Positions 41,201 through 56,319 of a stretch of 64,000 bases of DNA are shown here, in pieces. Where the stretch lies: assembly GCA_013399305.1 (NCBI GenBank), contig VXAI01000138.1:558001-622000 (forward strand), read 5' to 3'. Within the stretch, counting starts at the first letter, position 1. Every line of letters begins with the position of its first letter. The notes beneath the pieces were generated by a model. The model was not told the origin of the DNA. It was given only the letters and a program-made list of their open reading frames with translations, and did not search any database. The position numbers and the translations under genes are program-made. The DNA comes from Rostratula benghalensis (lineage: Eukaryota; Chordata; Aves; Charadriiformes; Rostratulidae).

Positions 41201-44200
41201 TGACATCTCCAAGAGTCCGTAAGAAAACTCACATCGTCACCATTCAATGAAACAAAACCGGGAGATAATAATGGATGTCCTCCAGATCAACTTTCACATT
41301 TAAAAGAAAACAAAAGGTTTCAGATAACACTTTTACAATGTGCATAACCTAGTTATTAGATGGCAATAAACAGCATGAAATTGCTTACTATTAACACAAA
41401 TGCTTCTGTTACAGTTCACATTGATAATTTCATACTCAGGAAGAAATACTTCCCACATTGCTCTTCATTGGGACTTTGACTCGATAAAAAGAAATCAGTT
41501 ATGAATTTCAGACTTACATGAAATGCTTTGTCTGTTCAAAAAAAATAAAGATTTACTGCATCAAGTAGACACAGTGTCTTTCTGCGTATTATTCAATGCA
41601 CTGTCTGTGGATTGGAAGCTTTGCAGAATGTCCTGTAGTCTGGTCCAGGACTAACACTCAGTCTCACTTGATAACAGAGGCATGCACTACATCCATAAAC
41701 TTCACAAGGTGGAGGGAACAGAATGCAGGAAGACCAGGACTAAGCCTCAGGTGGCTGCTGCAATCCTCATTAGATTTATGGCATCTCCATCAAAGTCGTG
41801 GAGGAGCTGTACAAATAAAAAAACCCTACTCCTGGTACAAAAATAAAACACTTTTTTTCAGATATAACCAACATCTTAACCTCCTTCCCATATTCTGCAC
41901 ATTCCACTTCAGTCAAGATGATGCCTGAATGCTAATTCCACGTACATTTTAGTTAGAAGACTCTACATTAACGTTTCATGAGATTTACAGCCAGCTCCAT
42001 CCCCTACCAACAGTCTGTGGCCGTGGTCACGACAAAGCACTTTGCTGCACAGGCTCAGCCTTTGCAGGGGCTTTTGCAATTCAACATATTTTTCAGGCCA
42101 ATACAGGCTGCTGTCTTTGCAGCTACCCCCCTTCAGATTAATTCAGAGAATGGATACAACCCATGGAAGGGCAAACCCCAAACATCAGACACAAACCAGT
42201 ACAGCACGTCCACAGCTGCCCTGTGAGGGACACTGGAGCCTGAGCACCGCGCTGCTGGAGCTACTGAGAAGGAGCTGTCTCACCATTCCCTGCAGAACAG
42301 CCACCGAGAGCCGAAAGGCAACTCCTCGGAGATCTCCCCATTCCAAAAGTTACCCAACCACTTGCATGACAAGGAGATTGTAAGACAAGTCACAAAGGAG
42401 ACGCAGTTCCTAAACCAGAGTTCTTTCTAATTCATCTGACACTAGGAATACCAGCAACAACCCTCCTGCCGTCACCGAGAGCAGCCACCAGTTCCACCTA
42501 CTGCGTGTGGCCAGAGTCTGACCCCTTCAATGCAGGCTTATGCTGAGCTGCAACCAAAGCAAAGTCAAATTCAGTTCCCAAACTGGGGAAAGTTTTCTGC
42601 CCCTCTGCCATTTCCTTTATTGCCTTAGGACTCCCCCCACTCGACACACAGCTTCCAAGAGGCTTCACCGTCACATTGACCAACACGTCCCAGGTTACTG
42701 TGAGCAAGGCAAAAAATTCCAAACCACAGCTGATCCTGACCAAATCTGGCACAGAAAACTATAAAAATGCATTACTTAAGACAAAAGTAATTTAAAACCA
42801 GAAATAATGTTAGTTCATGTTCAAACAAAAATGTAGATAAACATCAGTTAGAAAAAGTCAAATTAGACTTAAAGTAAAATAATAATAATATTAATGTGTT
42901 AAGTATTTACAAAAGCGTATTATCTTCCCTAAAATAAACATATTTTTAAAAGTGTTTAAAAGAAAAGTGTGCTGTTAACCACTGTTACTGTTAATCCAAA
43001 ATTCACCCAATTGCTTTACATTCATTCATTGCTTTTTATCCTTGCCCACAGCTTCTGCCATTACCTATGGTCCCGGCTCGTCAATCACAGCATTAGAGAC
43101 TGGCACCTCTCTACTTACATTCATCACTTTTCCATTTTACTTCAGCACTTAGCATCATTAATTTATCAAGTCTCATTCCATTCAACTCCCACGGCTACTT
43201 TAAGCATGACAGAGCAAGGTCTTGTTTTATTACTTTTATTTTTTACATATTTCATGTCAGGCACAACAAATGAGGCTACTCTGCAGCTGCAATACAAGGC
43301 TAAAGAACAGCTTTAATCACAGCTTAATGAAAGCTGAGGCACACAAAGTACAAACACGGCTCCACGCTGCATTTAGACAGCATTTCTGTTGTAAGGTAGC
43401 AGCACCCCAGCCAGCCACCCCCTGTGCCACGTACAGCCTCACCCCTGCACTACATCATCTATTTGTGAAGCTGTATTAATGCATTTTATTAGCACGGTAA
43501 CAATGTTTTAGCAAAAAGTTCCTTTAAAAATGTTGAGCCTGTCAGCCAGCTGAGACTCCGCAGTCTTGTCCCAGAGCCCCAGCAGAGCTCGGCTCAGCAC
43601 AGTGCAGTGAAGTGAAGAGCTGGTGCCAGGAGTCATCTGGGCAGTTTCAAAGGTCACAGCAAACCTGTTTCTTGACGTGCCACGTCAGACCCTCTAAGCA
43701 GAGGCTGTACCAGCACAGCCAGGAGGTGTTTGAAGATTTGTCAAGCGACTGCTGTTCTAGAACCCCAAAAAGAGAATCTAAAAAAATGCAAAACAAAGCT
43801 CTCCCACCTTCTTTTTTAACCCATAACAAAACAATTTCATTGGGGAGGCACTGAGCTATTCCCCAGAGATTTTACATTGTGCAGCTGGCAGTCCTGTCTA
43901 TCAGCAAACTGAAATACCTACAACTAAGAGAAAGAGAAGAGAAGGAATTGCAACAGATTTGATCAAATACAACATTTATCTGTGCACCTCAGACCACTGA
44001 GCCACTGTCAGTGAATTTTCCTCTTCTCTCATTACTACTTTTTGTATCGTGCTCCATTTTACATGACAAAGGGGGATACCTGAAGTCTCACCCAACAAAC
44101 CCCTGCAAGAGCAGCAACTCTCAGCTGCTCCAGAGGCACAGCTCAACAGCGATGGAGAGGCAGGGGCTGAAATCCAGCAGCTCTGCACTTGGTTTGTCAT

Positions 44201-47200
44201 ATTCCATGTGACATGGCCACATCACTGCTCTCCATCTCTGGGCACTGCTTCAGGGCTATCGCATCCATCGGTGCTGCTGATCTATGGCTGGTGGCACAGG
44301 CTGATAAAGCACAGATTTAAATTGTGTGAGTGGCTTTATCCAATCCTTCAGCCCGTTTGATCAAAGACACTGTAAACCAGGTAAGAACTTTTTAAATCAA
44401 AGCTTTCTCTGTTAAATAAAGAAATGTTGAATAGACAGACTAAAATAATGCTTGAAATACAAATACTGAATGTTCCTTAACTAAGATTATGTGTTCAAAA
44501 GTCTCCAGAGAACAATGTATACAATTATACCCGTCTTTACAGTTAAAAGGTTAAAAAATGAAGAACGACAAAAGCCATGGATGAAAAACACTACAGGAAA
44601 GCATTAATTATTCTAGTGTTAACGAAAAAGAAACATTTTGTGTTGGATCTTTACCCTAAGGCTTTGTGTAAAGCTTCTTGATTAGACTTGTGTTAGTGTT
44701 CAAGTGCTACCAGTTCAGTTATCATGCCCACAGCATCGTGAGATGAACAGTTTAGAAGAAGTAGTCAATCCAATAAGATGGCAATTAATTTTTGTAACTG
44801 CAGGTTAAAAGGGCAATATCTATTCAAAAATGTAACTCCTCAGAGGGGCACATCTGCATGGAGTCACCGAATGCATTAGAACTGCTGGAGAGAAAGTATG
44901 GCACGGGAATAAAGAAGAGAAAAAAGCAGCAATAAATTCTGTACCTGAGATGGCTGAATTGGAGAGGAACAGGGATGAGCCCAAGCACACAGAACAAGTG
45001 AAAAACGCCACCAGAAACACCCTATCTCTGACAACTATGCTTTAACTGGTAGAAAAAGAAACTTTTCTGTGAATAAATGGGTGTCACTTGAATATGAAAT
45101 CAGTGTGCTGACAATGAGATATTCCCATTGTTGAGGCCTTCTGAATCCTGAAGCACAGACATCTGCTTCCAGATCTCTGGGGCTTTGAATTATTTTTAAA
45201 CTCTGAACAAAGAACACTTAGTACCACATACTTCCAGTTTCACAGCTGGGTTATTTTAAGTAGGCGAAAAACTCATTGGAATATAACTTTCTTATTTTGA
45301 AATATTTTAGCTTGAAGTTATTAATCTGTCCCTTGAGAATTCAGAACATCTTAGAACACTCATTTAAATATTCAATATCTTTCAAAGATACAATCTTCTC
45401 ACACAGCTTTAAAATAAATGCCTGAAATATCGCACTATAATAACCCAAATGGAGCCCTTAGTAAGGAAGGGATTCGGTTCCTTCTTGATTAGAAAACTTA
45501 CTCTCCCAATTTCCAATCCCCCCCTCCTCTAAAAGGAAAAACTCCGTCTTCCTAATCATTTCCTGGGGCTGAGAAGCAAATACCATGTATTTTCACAGTG
45601 GTTTGTGAAGGCAAAGAGAGCTACAGGCACACACGTTCTGCAACACAGGGGGTGAGAGAGGGAATTTGAGGGCAGGAGAACGGGAATTCTGTCCCATTCA
45701 CTGTATGATCCAGCAGGACCCATTACCAATTCATAAGTTATCTGTGGTAAGAGGTCCTTATTGAGCGGGGAGGTGGAGGGAAGCGGTGGTTGTGGAGTGC
45801 CCTGAAGGCTCCTGAGGGCTGCTGCAGCAATGCCAGTGCCTCACCAACACCTACTCCTGCTCCTGCAGCCGCAGCTCAAAGGGGCTGGGGGGCACCAGGA
45901 ATTCCTCAGCACAAACAGGAGGGAGTTTCTGACTGGGGAGGGGGAAGCAGCCAGGAGAAAGAAGCTGGCAAATTAATTAATTGGTGAAACATGGATTAAC
46001 TCATAAAGAAGACTGAGCCACAGGATGGACTGAGTGTCCTGACAAGCCATATGCAGTTTCCTTAGAAAATCGGGTAAAAATAGGAAAATCAGTAGGTAGC
46101 AGTAAGAAGGATGCAACCAGCTCAACAAAATCTGTGCTAATATTAAAAGCCTGCTTTCGCATTTGCTCCTGCTTCATTACTGACTTGATGATTGCTTCTA
46201 GGTTCTTAATGAATTCAAACTCAATTTACTCACAGTAACGTCTAGCTTTAGTAAGTTTTCATCTTACATATTGACAATGAAATTAAATTTCCCTCTTTAT
46301 TGCAGGATGATGAATTTTGCAGTTAAATCTCAAACTTTAATTCAAAGCGCCTAACAGTTACTCCATCACCCTTCCCTTAATCACATAAAAGACAGCAAAA
46401 ATCAGTTCATCTTCTCTGTTGTTTTGTGTCACAAAGGAAGGCTGCAAAGGAACTCTGAGGGACACTAAGAGATCTAGATTTGCCAGATAAAACGATGTTC
46501 TCATCTGAAGGAAAGGTGGTCAATTGCTCCAACTTCTGCCAGCTGGTTCTTGAAGATACTTTGGCAGCATCTTCTGTAGAAACTACTCCCAGCAAGAACT
46601 GAAAGACCATCTGCATGCTCAGACATGGGAAAAACAGTGGCTTTGTAGACAACTTTGCTTTTCACACCCAAGAGCATGAGAGACCCTCACGTCCCTAAAG
46701 AGCTCTGAAGACAATCTCCTGAGCAGCAGAGAAGAGGATGGTGCCACCCTGATTATCACAGAGCAAACCAGGCCAACTCCAACAGTGACACCCAGGACAG
46801 GAAAAGGCTCAGAGCAGGAGCTCTTTGGGAGTCCCGTGGAAAGGGAGGAAGGGAAGCACAAATATGGAACAAGAAAATGAAGGCTAGTCAGGAAAAAACC
46901 AAACCAAATAAACTACCCAAAAAATCAAAGACCTAAAAGGAGAGAAGTTGAGGAAGAATGCAAATTAGAGAAGACAACAAATCCTAAATCACAAACCTCA
47001 TTAGAAACCTTCATTAGATTTTCAGAGAAATGAGCGTGCAGAATCCCAGACTGAAAGGACCTAGGAAATAGACACGAGGAAGCTGACAAATTGAGGGTGT
47101 AATGAATCTGGAGAAAAAGGAGCTGTGAGAACAGGCAGGTACAAGCTAAAACCAGAGTAGGACCCTGGGGTGCACACACAAATATAAAAATGAAATGCAA

Positions 47201-49098
47201 CCTCCAGCAGACCAGCAGGAGCTGCACGGTGCTGGAGCGTGGTGGTTCTCCTACTTGCCCCTGATGTACCTTCACAGGGGCTTACTCTTTACATTAAGTT
47301 TCTGTTCTAGGGCACACATTTTTTATCATTTTAGTTATGCAGAGAGTAAGTATTGACTCAAGAGATGACAATTTCTCTTGAAGGGACAGTACAGACTGGT
47401 AACATGCTTTGAAGAGTATTAAGGAGGTCAATCTGTCCAATTCATTTAATTGAACTGGACACAGACGGTATATGATTTAGTTTAATTAGGCTGCAGATAA
47501 AGAACATCTCAATATAAGGCACACCAGTCAAGGGTAAATCATTAAATAACAGCCTATAATTGAAAATACAGGAGGCCAAAAAACTTGCTGTATAATGAGA
47601 ATGTTGGTGCAATATCCCTTTCCATCAAAGGACCAAAGATCAGTCCCACTAGAAAGAATAAGGAAAAACTTCACCAGGTAAATTGAGAAAAGAGAGCATT
47701 TTGAATTTTTCTCAAAATTTATTTATTTATTACAAAAGCGATGCTGGTTCTTTCATTATAGAGATATAATACAATAAGACATAGTACTCTACCACGAACT
47801 ATAGTTAAAATTAAATAGATTATTCCACCCATCCATTACGGAGATCTAATTATAGAATATCATTAGCAAGGACTTAATACAATCTCTCTTCGTTTTTTGA
47901 TTACTACCTAGTATTTTTCTCCTTTTATTGACAGGCTTCACTTTTAAGTTGTTATCTTTTAAGTTAGAATGGCATTAACAGACTTTTAAAAACTAGCTGT
48001 ACTTGGATGATTTTGCACAATGGCTGGGATATTGGAGAAAGACAGTTAAAACATCCTATTTCCTAGTCCACTTTTTTGATTCTTATTCCAGCAACTTTTT
48101 GGAACCAACAGTTCCCTGCCGCTGGCCTTATTTACACCTCCACCTCTTTTTACTCGCAATGAAGACGTATGTAAAAGCTGCAGAGCTTATTAAAAAAGAC
48201 CGGGGTGACCGTGTAACAGCGTGTGTTGGGCAGATTCCGTGGTGCCTACAGGCACATCTACTGCCCCAACCTTCGCAGAAGCGCCCGGCTCCCCAGGGTG
48301 ACGCTGTGCAGGTCCTCACCCACAGATTCCATTTCCTGCTAAATGAACTATGAATTCTTTATCCAGCCTCACAGGCATCATTCACCACGGGCACTACAGC
48401 AGCAGGGAGGGATCATTCCTGCAGCACCAAAGCCTGGGAGCCTGCAGAAGCCCAACGCTTCCACAGCACCAGCGCCTTCCTACCTGCTCTGCACCCAATA
48501 GATGCAATGTGGTGTACATTATGTATTTTTAGGTTTTATTAGAGCTGCAATCTTACATGCTCTTTATTTTTGTGTCAAAGAAACAGTTTAAATGCCAAGC
48601 TTGTAAATCAAGCACAGTTCATTAAGCACTGAAGACTCCCACTGACTTAGATGCAAATTCTGTGCTAATGTTAGAAATGCCTAGAAACCCACTGTTTCTG
48701 AGACCTTTTCCTGAATTTGTCTTCACCATCACGGTTTCCAAAGCAGTATTTTGCATTCAGTACATGTTACAAAGCCCAACTGTTAGCCCGTTCAGTTCAG
48801 AGCAGCTCGCATTTATAGAGAGAGCTCTCTCTTGAAAAACAAGTGATTTCTTAAAACTGCTATGCTGGGCTGTAGTACTTGCAGCACGGAGGTTTTCTTA
48901 CAGCCAGACACTGCTGTAACCCTAAAGCTTTTAGAACGTATGGTACCATAAGTACTTTGTGGTTCATGGTGACAATGTTGATGCACACACAGGCATCCAA
49001 CTGCGAAGGAAAAGCCGGTACAAACAGCACCTATCTTATTGTAAACCACCTGCAGCACACTCCCAGGGTAGGTGTTCATGATGTGTCACCCTAGCAGT

Positions 49099-49705
49099 CA
49101 TGGAATCACACAGAACTTTGGGTTGGAAGGGGGCTTAAAAAGTCATCTACTGCAACCCCCTGCAATGAGCAGGGACATCCCTTTAACCAGACCGGGCTGC
49201 TCAGAGCCCCATCCAACCTGGGGTCTCCCCACAGCAGAGCAGAACCCCCCTTCTTTCCCTGCTGGGGGCACAGCCCAGGGTGGGGGTGGTTCTGAGCTGC
49301 CAGCACACCTTGCTGACTCTTGTCCAGCTTTTCATCCACCAACACCCCCAAGTCCTTGGCAGAGCTGCCCTCCATCCCCCAGCCTGTACTGACAGTGGGG
49401 GCTGCCCTGTCCCGGGTGCAGGACCCTGCACTTCACCTCGTTGAACCTCATGAGGCTCACACAGACCCACTTCTCCAGCCTGCCTAGGTCCCCCTGGCTG
49501 GCACCCTGTCCCTTGGGGGTGTCACCTGTACCACTCAGCTTGATGCTGAGGGTACCCACCAGAGGTATCTCACTGTCTACATCACTGATGAAGATATTGA
49601 ACACTGCTGGTCCCAATACAGATCCCTGAGGGACACCACTGGTCACCAGTCTCCATCTGGACACTGAGCCATGGACCACTGCTCTCTGGATGTGACCAGT
49701 TTTCA
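49099..49705 (-). mobile_element. CR1 LINE fragment with internal deletion
   Basis: Read on the minus strand, this is the 3' part of a CR1 retrotransposon. The reverse-transcriptase motif SGVPQGSVLGP lies at 49608-49640, followed by FNIFISD. Then come LGRLEKWVCVSLMRFNEVKC and DLGVLVDEKLDKSQQGVLAAQ. The sequence jumps to the protein's C-terminal RLDGALSSPVWLKG and the non-coding 3' end (plus-strand GGTTGGAAGGGGGCTT). The region between AAQ and RLDGAL, which holds the thumb and C-terminal coding sequence, is missing. The catalytic FADD is also gone, since the frame reads LSIKLSGTGDTPKG where related copies have LSKFADDTKL. The 5' end is truncated upstream of the SGVPQG motif. Boundaries are approximate. 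The copy is dead. Confidence 0.9.
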
Positions 49706-52700
49706 AAAGAACCAAGTGTCTAATTTCAGCTCCTGGCAAACACAAACACTAATGAGCAAGTAAAATGAACAATATCTCTCTGTGTGTATGTCCCATCCCC
49801 TTTAGAGTAGGGCATATTTTGCCAAAAGGCCTTAATTTAAAAAAAATAAAAACAAATTTAATGTTAAAGATATCTTCACATGTGACATTCTCAGCAGACA
49901 AAAAAAATCTACCTATTATGGAAGAAACTTATTTTAAAATGTGATCATTTTGAACCACAACTTCAGGAAACATTTCATTTTTGGAAGCCTGTATTGATTA
50001 AGATGCATTGGTCTTTTATTGCAATGACTAATAACCCAAATTCTTGGAGTGTATCCCAACCATATTGGCAAAACAAGCAGTAATGAACCTGAGTGAATGG
50101 ACTACTGTGACAGGAGCAGAGAGATTATAAAAATAAAATGCAGTGCAAGGACAGCTCATGTGAAGAAAATTACAACGGTACTTCTTTGCTCATTCATTTT
50201 ATAAGTACCAGAAAATAAACTTTTATTCTAGTATCCATCCCTGGACCCTTATGTCGCTCAGGTGTCTCAGTCTGGACACACAAGGTCCGTGTGGGAGCAG
50301 CTCAGGTCTCTGTTCTGGCGCAGAAGCGCTCTCCTCGTTTGACCCGAGGACTTTACTGTTGCCCAAGACAAAGCACTAGGAAACTCTTTGATTTGAATTG
50401 AGCTTCTAAGATCAGTAAACAGCTGTACCTTCTCACAGCAGAGCAAAGGATTAATCTGGAATGGTAGAATACAACATTTTCTACCCCCCTCATTGCGCTT
50501 CCAGCAAATTAAAAAAAAAATAAAAAATGTGCATTTCTTCGTCTCTTAATTTTACCTCTGTGTGGCATGTTTCTAAATTAAGCGAGTTAAATATAAAGCC
50601 ATTTGTGTTCGAAGTCTTTCATATTATTTATTGCAAATCCCCTTTCCACAGGAATATTAACAAAGTCTGTTGATTGCAGAATTCTTTTTGTTTTCATGAA
50701 TGGTCCAATCACGCTCTTGGCACACGAAGACACAAGTGACAGATGTTAAAACACAACTCTGAGGGATTACGAATTTCTCCTAGAAGTTCCAGGACTGCTT
50801 TCTTTGTCTCACTGCCCCCTGTCTTTTTGTGCTTCTGCTTCTCCAAAAGCCTGTTCCTTCCTCCCACACCCTTTGGGTGCCAGAGCCCTGTGGGAGCTGC
50901 GGGCACAGCGTCCTCCCTCCCGGAGTCCTGCCACCCTTTAGTGCGATTCTCAAGACCAAGAACAGAATTTCCACTGGGTAGAAACAAGGATAACATGACA
51001 CAGTGAACAGACTTTGAGAACAGCCACATGAATTAAAGTCTCTGGTTATGAAAATGCTTATTTGCTTTAATGAAGTGAAGTAAAAAGCTTTGTAATATGC
51101 TAAAAAAGGACTGTCGTTCACGTGTGCTGAGGAGTGGGATCTTATGCTTCAGTTTAACAATACAACATGACTCACTCACTTGTAAGTAGGTCAATCTGTA
51201 GGTGCTAATAGAGACCTTGAAAAATAAAAGTGGATTTTGACTAAGGAAGGATTTCATAAAGCTATTTATAAGAAGAGATAGCCAGGTCTTCTTCCTGTTG
51301 CATGCTAGGATTGCAGGGCTCAAACTATCTTTAATTAAATAAATAAATAAAAAAATCTTCTCAGGAACAAAACGATAATTTGTGATAATCCCAGATTTCA
51401 AGTGACTCTAGAAAAAAATCTTCTAGGAAAAAAAAAATCTGTGAAAATGAAATTAAGAATCATCTTTGTGAGCACTGCATGTATATACCTATGGCCTACA
51501 TAACGTAGGTTTTATAGAGAGAGATTTATGCCCATCTCCCTCAGACCTCATGGCAGGTTGCCTGTTAGCCTACTTTCTAGACAAGGTCTGTCAGAATTTT
51601 TATAGATCTCTACTTTATACAGCCACGCTGAAAGCTGAAGTCAGTGGAACAATCGCGACCTGCTCTTCATTTCAAGAAATCAGACCACGCCACTGCACCT
51701 GCAGCTCGTTAACCAGTCACTGTATTCCTGGTGCCCAGTGGAAAGAACATGACTGTGCTTATTTATTATTATTGTTTACACACTTGAGAAAGACATAACC
51801 ATAAATAAGGTACCACATTTCTATAAAGAAAAGACACAATAAACTCTTTCAATAATACACTGACAGGGTTTTGCTGTGTTGTTTATGCACATTAATTTGC
51901 CTGGACTCTTCTGCTTGCTTTCAGAGCTCCTCAAGTCAGATTTCTAAGCAGCAGCACATTACAAAGCTGTAGAACCATGGATCAGGAACATCTGAAGCAT
52001 AAAAACTAGAGCTAGAATATTTTCAACAGGCTGCTTCTTTTCTAAATAAAGATTGTCGATTTCAACTTAAAAGTAAAACAGGTAAATATATATCCCATTT
52101 TTCACCTTAATTTTTTTATCTTTGAAATTGTGAAATGAGAGAACTGTTATAAAAGGAGGCTTGGCTAAAAATAGATGAGCAGATTTCATTTCCAAGAAGA
52201 ATAACAGTATTAACATCAAGTTCAGATGCACATTGCACTAATTCCACATTTTTCTCACTGGTGCTGGGAATGACACCTTTCCTAACAAAATGTCCCTAGT
52301 TCAACAATTGAAAGATGGAGGAGAAAGGTTTTTTTATTCTTTTGACATGGTCTTACCCAAGCTCTGGCAACATAAGGACAAAGAGGAGAATACTGACTGG
52401 AAGGAGTATCAATCTGTGATTCTGTAATTCACACACTTGCAATTGGACACCAACAGGAAAATTTAATGATAATAAAGCAATTGGTTGGATAGCGAAATGC
52501 CTATTTACAGACCAAAGACCTACCATTTCTCATCTCATTATAACTCTTATAAAAAAGAATGAAGACCCTAAGACTCAGGAAAATGCTTTTTTTAAGAGTT
52601 ACATAAAAAACACTTAAAAATTATATTGCTTCTAGTAAGTTTAGATTTGAAACTTTGGTTTTTATAAACTCTTCTTAATCTGCACAAAGTTAAAAATTGG

Positions 52701-55700
52701 TTATTATTCTACTAGTTTTCCAGTACTCTAACCTAAACAGCTACCGTAATAACCAGGTTTCACAAAAATCCAAGTTTGGGCTTTTTTCCTCTCTTTTCAT
52801 AATTTTAAAAGAAGAAACAAAAGCAATGGAAGCTATGTATACCCTTTTAATAACTATTTTTACAGAGGCTTTTATCTCCTTGCTGGTCCATTCTTTGCTG
52901 GGCTGATGCTCCTGTTGCCATAGGAACAGACCTGAAGGTAGCTTTGTTACCGATCACAACGCTTTTCCCAACACAGAGAGATTTCATCGTGCCTGAGTTC
53001 AGCAGGCACCCTTCTCATGGGGACAAAAGAAAGCAGGACAAATCAATCTCTGACTCTGATATCTATTAAGTACTCATTACCAGAATTTATGATACGCTTT
53101 TGCTTTTAGTTTATGAGCTCTGCCTGCGATCACTGGTACTTTAAGGGCTGAGTTTCATTAATTACATGGGTCATGCTACGGTTTATTTATTTGCAAGGGA
53201 AGAGCTGAAATCAAATGATAAAAGAAGACATGACCAGCATAACGTTACTCCAGTAACTTCCAGTAGAAGCATTAGGATTTTGTTTTTCAGCCCAGATAAT
53301 ATACAGCTGGGTTTAAAATCCGTTCATATCAACTTTGTTAGGTGGCTGTAAAAATCTGACCAATTTTAAAATATGAGAATATGTTTTGTGACAATGATTT
53401 TGTCTAATCTGTGTTCCTTGGTATCACCAGCTATTTCAAGACAAATCCAATGTTTTCCAAAGGCTGAAGAAAAATGGGTGAACTATTTGGATCTCTTCAG
53501 AGTGTCACCCCAATAATGGACAGTGCAAATTTAGAGGAAACAAATGAAATAACAACAGCATGCCCAAGAATGGAACTAAACTGTTCTCGTTCACACAACA
53601 TGACCCAGCCACTGTGCCAGGACCAGTTTGAACACTGGAAGAGGGTGGCAGCCGCTCTCTCCCCGTCAGGATGTGCCTCTGCCCCCCTCCATCCTTACTG
53701 TCCCTCTCTCTTCCATCTCTCTGTTCCAGGGTCAATCAGCTGGATAAAGGAAACTTGCCCTCTCCTCCAGAGAACAGGCTGTTCTTTATTCCCCAGCCCC
53801 ACAGGCGGAGCTCTGGAGGTGTGTGATTTATGTTAAGAAACGGAGGCTACACCAGTTGAACTCAGCAGTTATTGTCAGATTTCTCCCAGCACCCCAAGGG
53901 AAACTGCTCCCAATAATTTACAAAGATAGGTATGCTCTCTGGTGACACATTCTGGAATTATTTGTAGCATATGGGATCTACAGTGCTTTTCAAAATTAGC
54001 CCACTCCTTTCGTTCCAAATTAAGATTTCATCTAATTTTGGTGTAAGAACTGCCACCTCAAAATACAGAGTGCTAAAACCGTTTGGCATTCTGCAAGGTT
54101 TCTCAGTGGTCTGTGGCTGTTCCTTCCAGCTCATCAGTTCAGTATGCCATACGACTTTTTTTAAAAGAAAAAACCCACCACATGATTGTGGGGGTGGAAC
54201 CCGATAGAAATGTCTACGGCACATTTTACACATGACATCTCATCTAAGAAAATAGATTATTAGTGACTCTTAAGCATTCTTCCACCCTAATCCCAGGATC
54301 ATCTCGTATTTACGTACAGTTTAAAGACTGACACAAATTTGGCAAAGGGTAAGTACAAGATGACAAGGAAATAATTAAATTCCATTTACATTGCACCACT
54401 AAACATACTCTAAGAACTGAAAAATAAGGGCTGTTGGAATCACGTCAACTTCAATTTGAGGAATTAAAAGAAGTTTTAATTGTGCAATTAGTGACCAGCA
54501 GATTGCTTCATCAGTCGTAGTTACTGCCACTGAAACTGCAAACCTATCAACAAGATTTCTTTTTATTATTGGGAACAACTTTGCTGAGAGTTCTGCTTTT
54601 ATAACATCACTGCCTAATAATTGCCCTCCAGTGCTGACTGATGAAAATCACTGACACTTTTAGATTCATGGCTTATAGAAATTTACAGTCTCTCTCTGTG
54701 GTAGCTCTGGACTCCAGTACAGGAGCTGCTTTCAGGTAACCTGTGAAGCACTTCCAAGGACTGAACGCAGGGTGTTCAGGGAAGCGGTGCCACGACCCCA
54801 ACGTGAAGGTGCCCAGCAGCAAGGACCACCCCTCCCTGGGGGCGCGGAACTGGTGGGTCAGTAACCGAGCTGGGCACGGGCTCTGCGGGAGGGCAGGTCA
54901 GGAGCACGATTCCCAAGGCCTGGCAACTGGTGATGAACATAAGGTGGGGAGGGTGACATATGGCTGGATTTTATTTATTGAGACGGGCAGGAAAACGGCA
55001 CTTGGGTTCTCAAGAACCCGGCAGGGGGAGAGGAATGTCAGTGTAAGAGGTGCTGGTGCAGTGCAAGAGCACTTGATGGAGGACACCGAGGCACATTCTC
55101 CCCACCTCACCCCTGAGCCTCCCACAGCTGCTGGCTCAACGTGAGCAGAAGGGAATACAGACAGTGCCCTTCTAGGCAGATTTCCTTCTTTAATTTCTCT
55201 CTCTTCCCTCAAAACAAATCTCACCTCAAGACTGATTTTCTTCAAATGGAAATTTCATTGTAAATGTACTCAAATGCCTAGATTTCATAATGAGCCATGA
55301 CAGATGTGCAAAGTAACATTTAAAAACAATTTCAAAAAAAAAAAAAAAGAGAAGTCACATAATCAAGTTTTTCCTACAGGTAATTTTTAAGGCTTTGATG
55401 TCAAAACCTTGAGCACAAATCCTTTATTCCTCCATAAACTACTTTGGACACCCTGCAGAGATTCAGAAGTTCGGGTAATTACAATTATTATTTTTTTTTT
55501 AAGAAGAATAACCTCGCTGTCCTCTAAAATCGTCCCCATCTTATAATGCCTATTGTAAACAATGTAATTATGATTAGTAATTTTCCTAAACTTAAGATAG
55601 ACAAACACATTGAGTTGGCATCTCCATTTGTAAATACAGGGGGCATTATATTTTGTTTATTGTAAACAAAAAAAGATTAATAAATTTATTGCATCAGAGC

Positions 55701-56285
55701 TGTTTAAGAATCACTTCGAATAATTGAAACAGCTTCTCTTCCAGACAGCGTTCAATCTGGCAAGCGGTAAACTGGATCCTGCCAGATCTTCCTGCCTTTG
55801 GGTATCTTTTGTGATGAAGTGAGAAGCTTCTTATTTTAATTAAAAAGAAAATACTTCTAGGACAAGATTGCCTACTATCCAAAATTCAGATTAGCAAAAA
55901 ACAAAAGAACCCCAAAGTTGGTTGTTTATATCTATCAATGATCCTTCTCAGTTGCTCGGGTCACTCATGGTGTCTAACATAGGTTATAGCTGGTTTTCAT
56001 TGTGGAAACAACAAATGGTTAAAAGCAAATCAGATGTGTCCTGCTGCTGCATTTCATTATCCTTGGAAAAAGACTGCAAAGCTTTCTGATTAAAATCCTC
56101 TCTTAACTAGTCCTACAGTAAGTTGTAATACTATGCTTCCAGTTATTGCCTTTTCTTTTCACGAGGCTTGTTTGTTTTGTTGTTTTCTGTTGTGGTTTGT
56201 TTTTTTTTTTAATTCCCAGGACCAGTAAAGCATCCACCTGGTTTCACTCTGAAACCAGCCTCCTACACACAAACAGTCTGGAAGC

Positions 56286-56312
56286 ATAATAAATAAATAA
56301 TAATAAATATAT
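56286..56312. repeat. AT-rich simple repeat, (AATA)n-like
   Basis: AATAAATAAATAATAATAAATATATAT-type sequence directly abuts the truncated 3' side of the second CR1 copy. It may mark the deletion breakpoint, or it may be an ordinary simple repeat. Confidence 0.6.
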
Positions 56313-56319
56313 ATGTATT

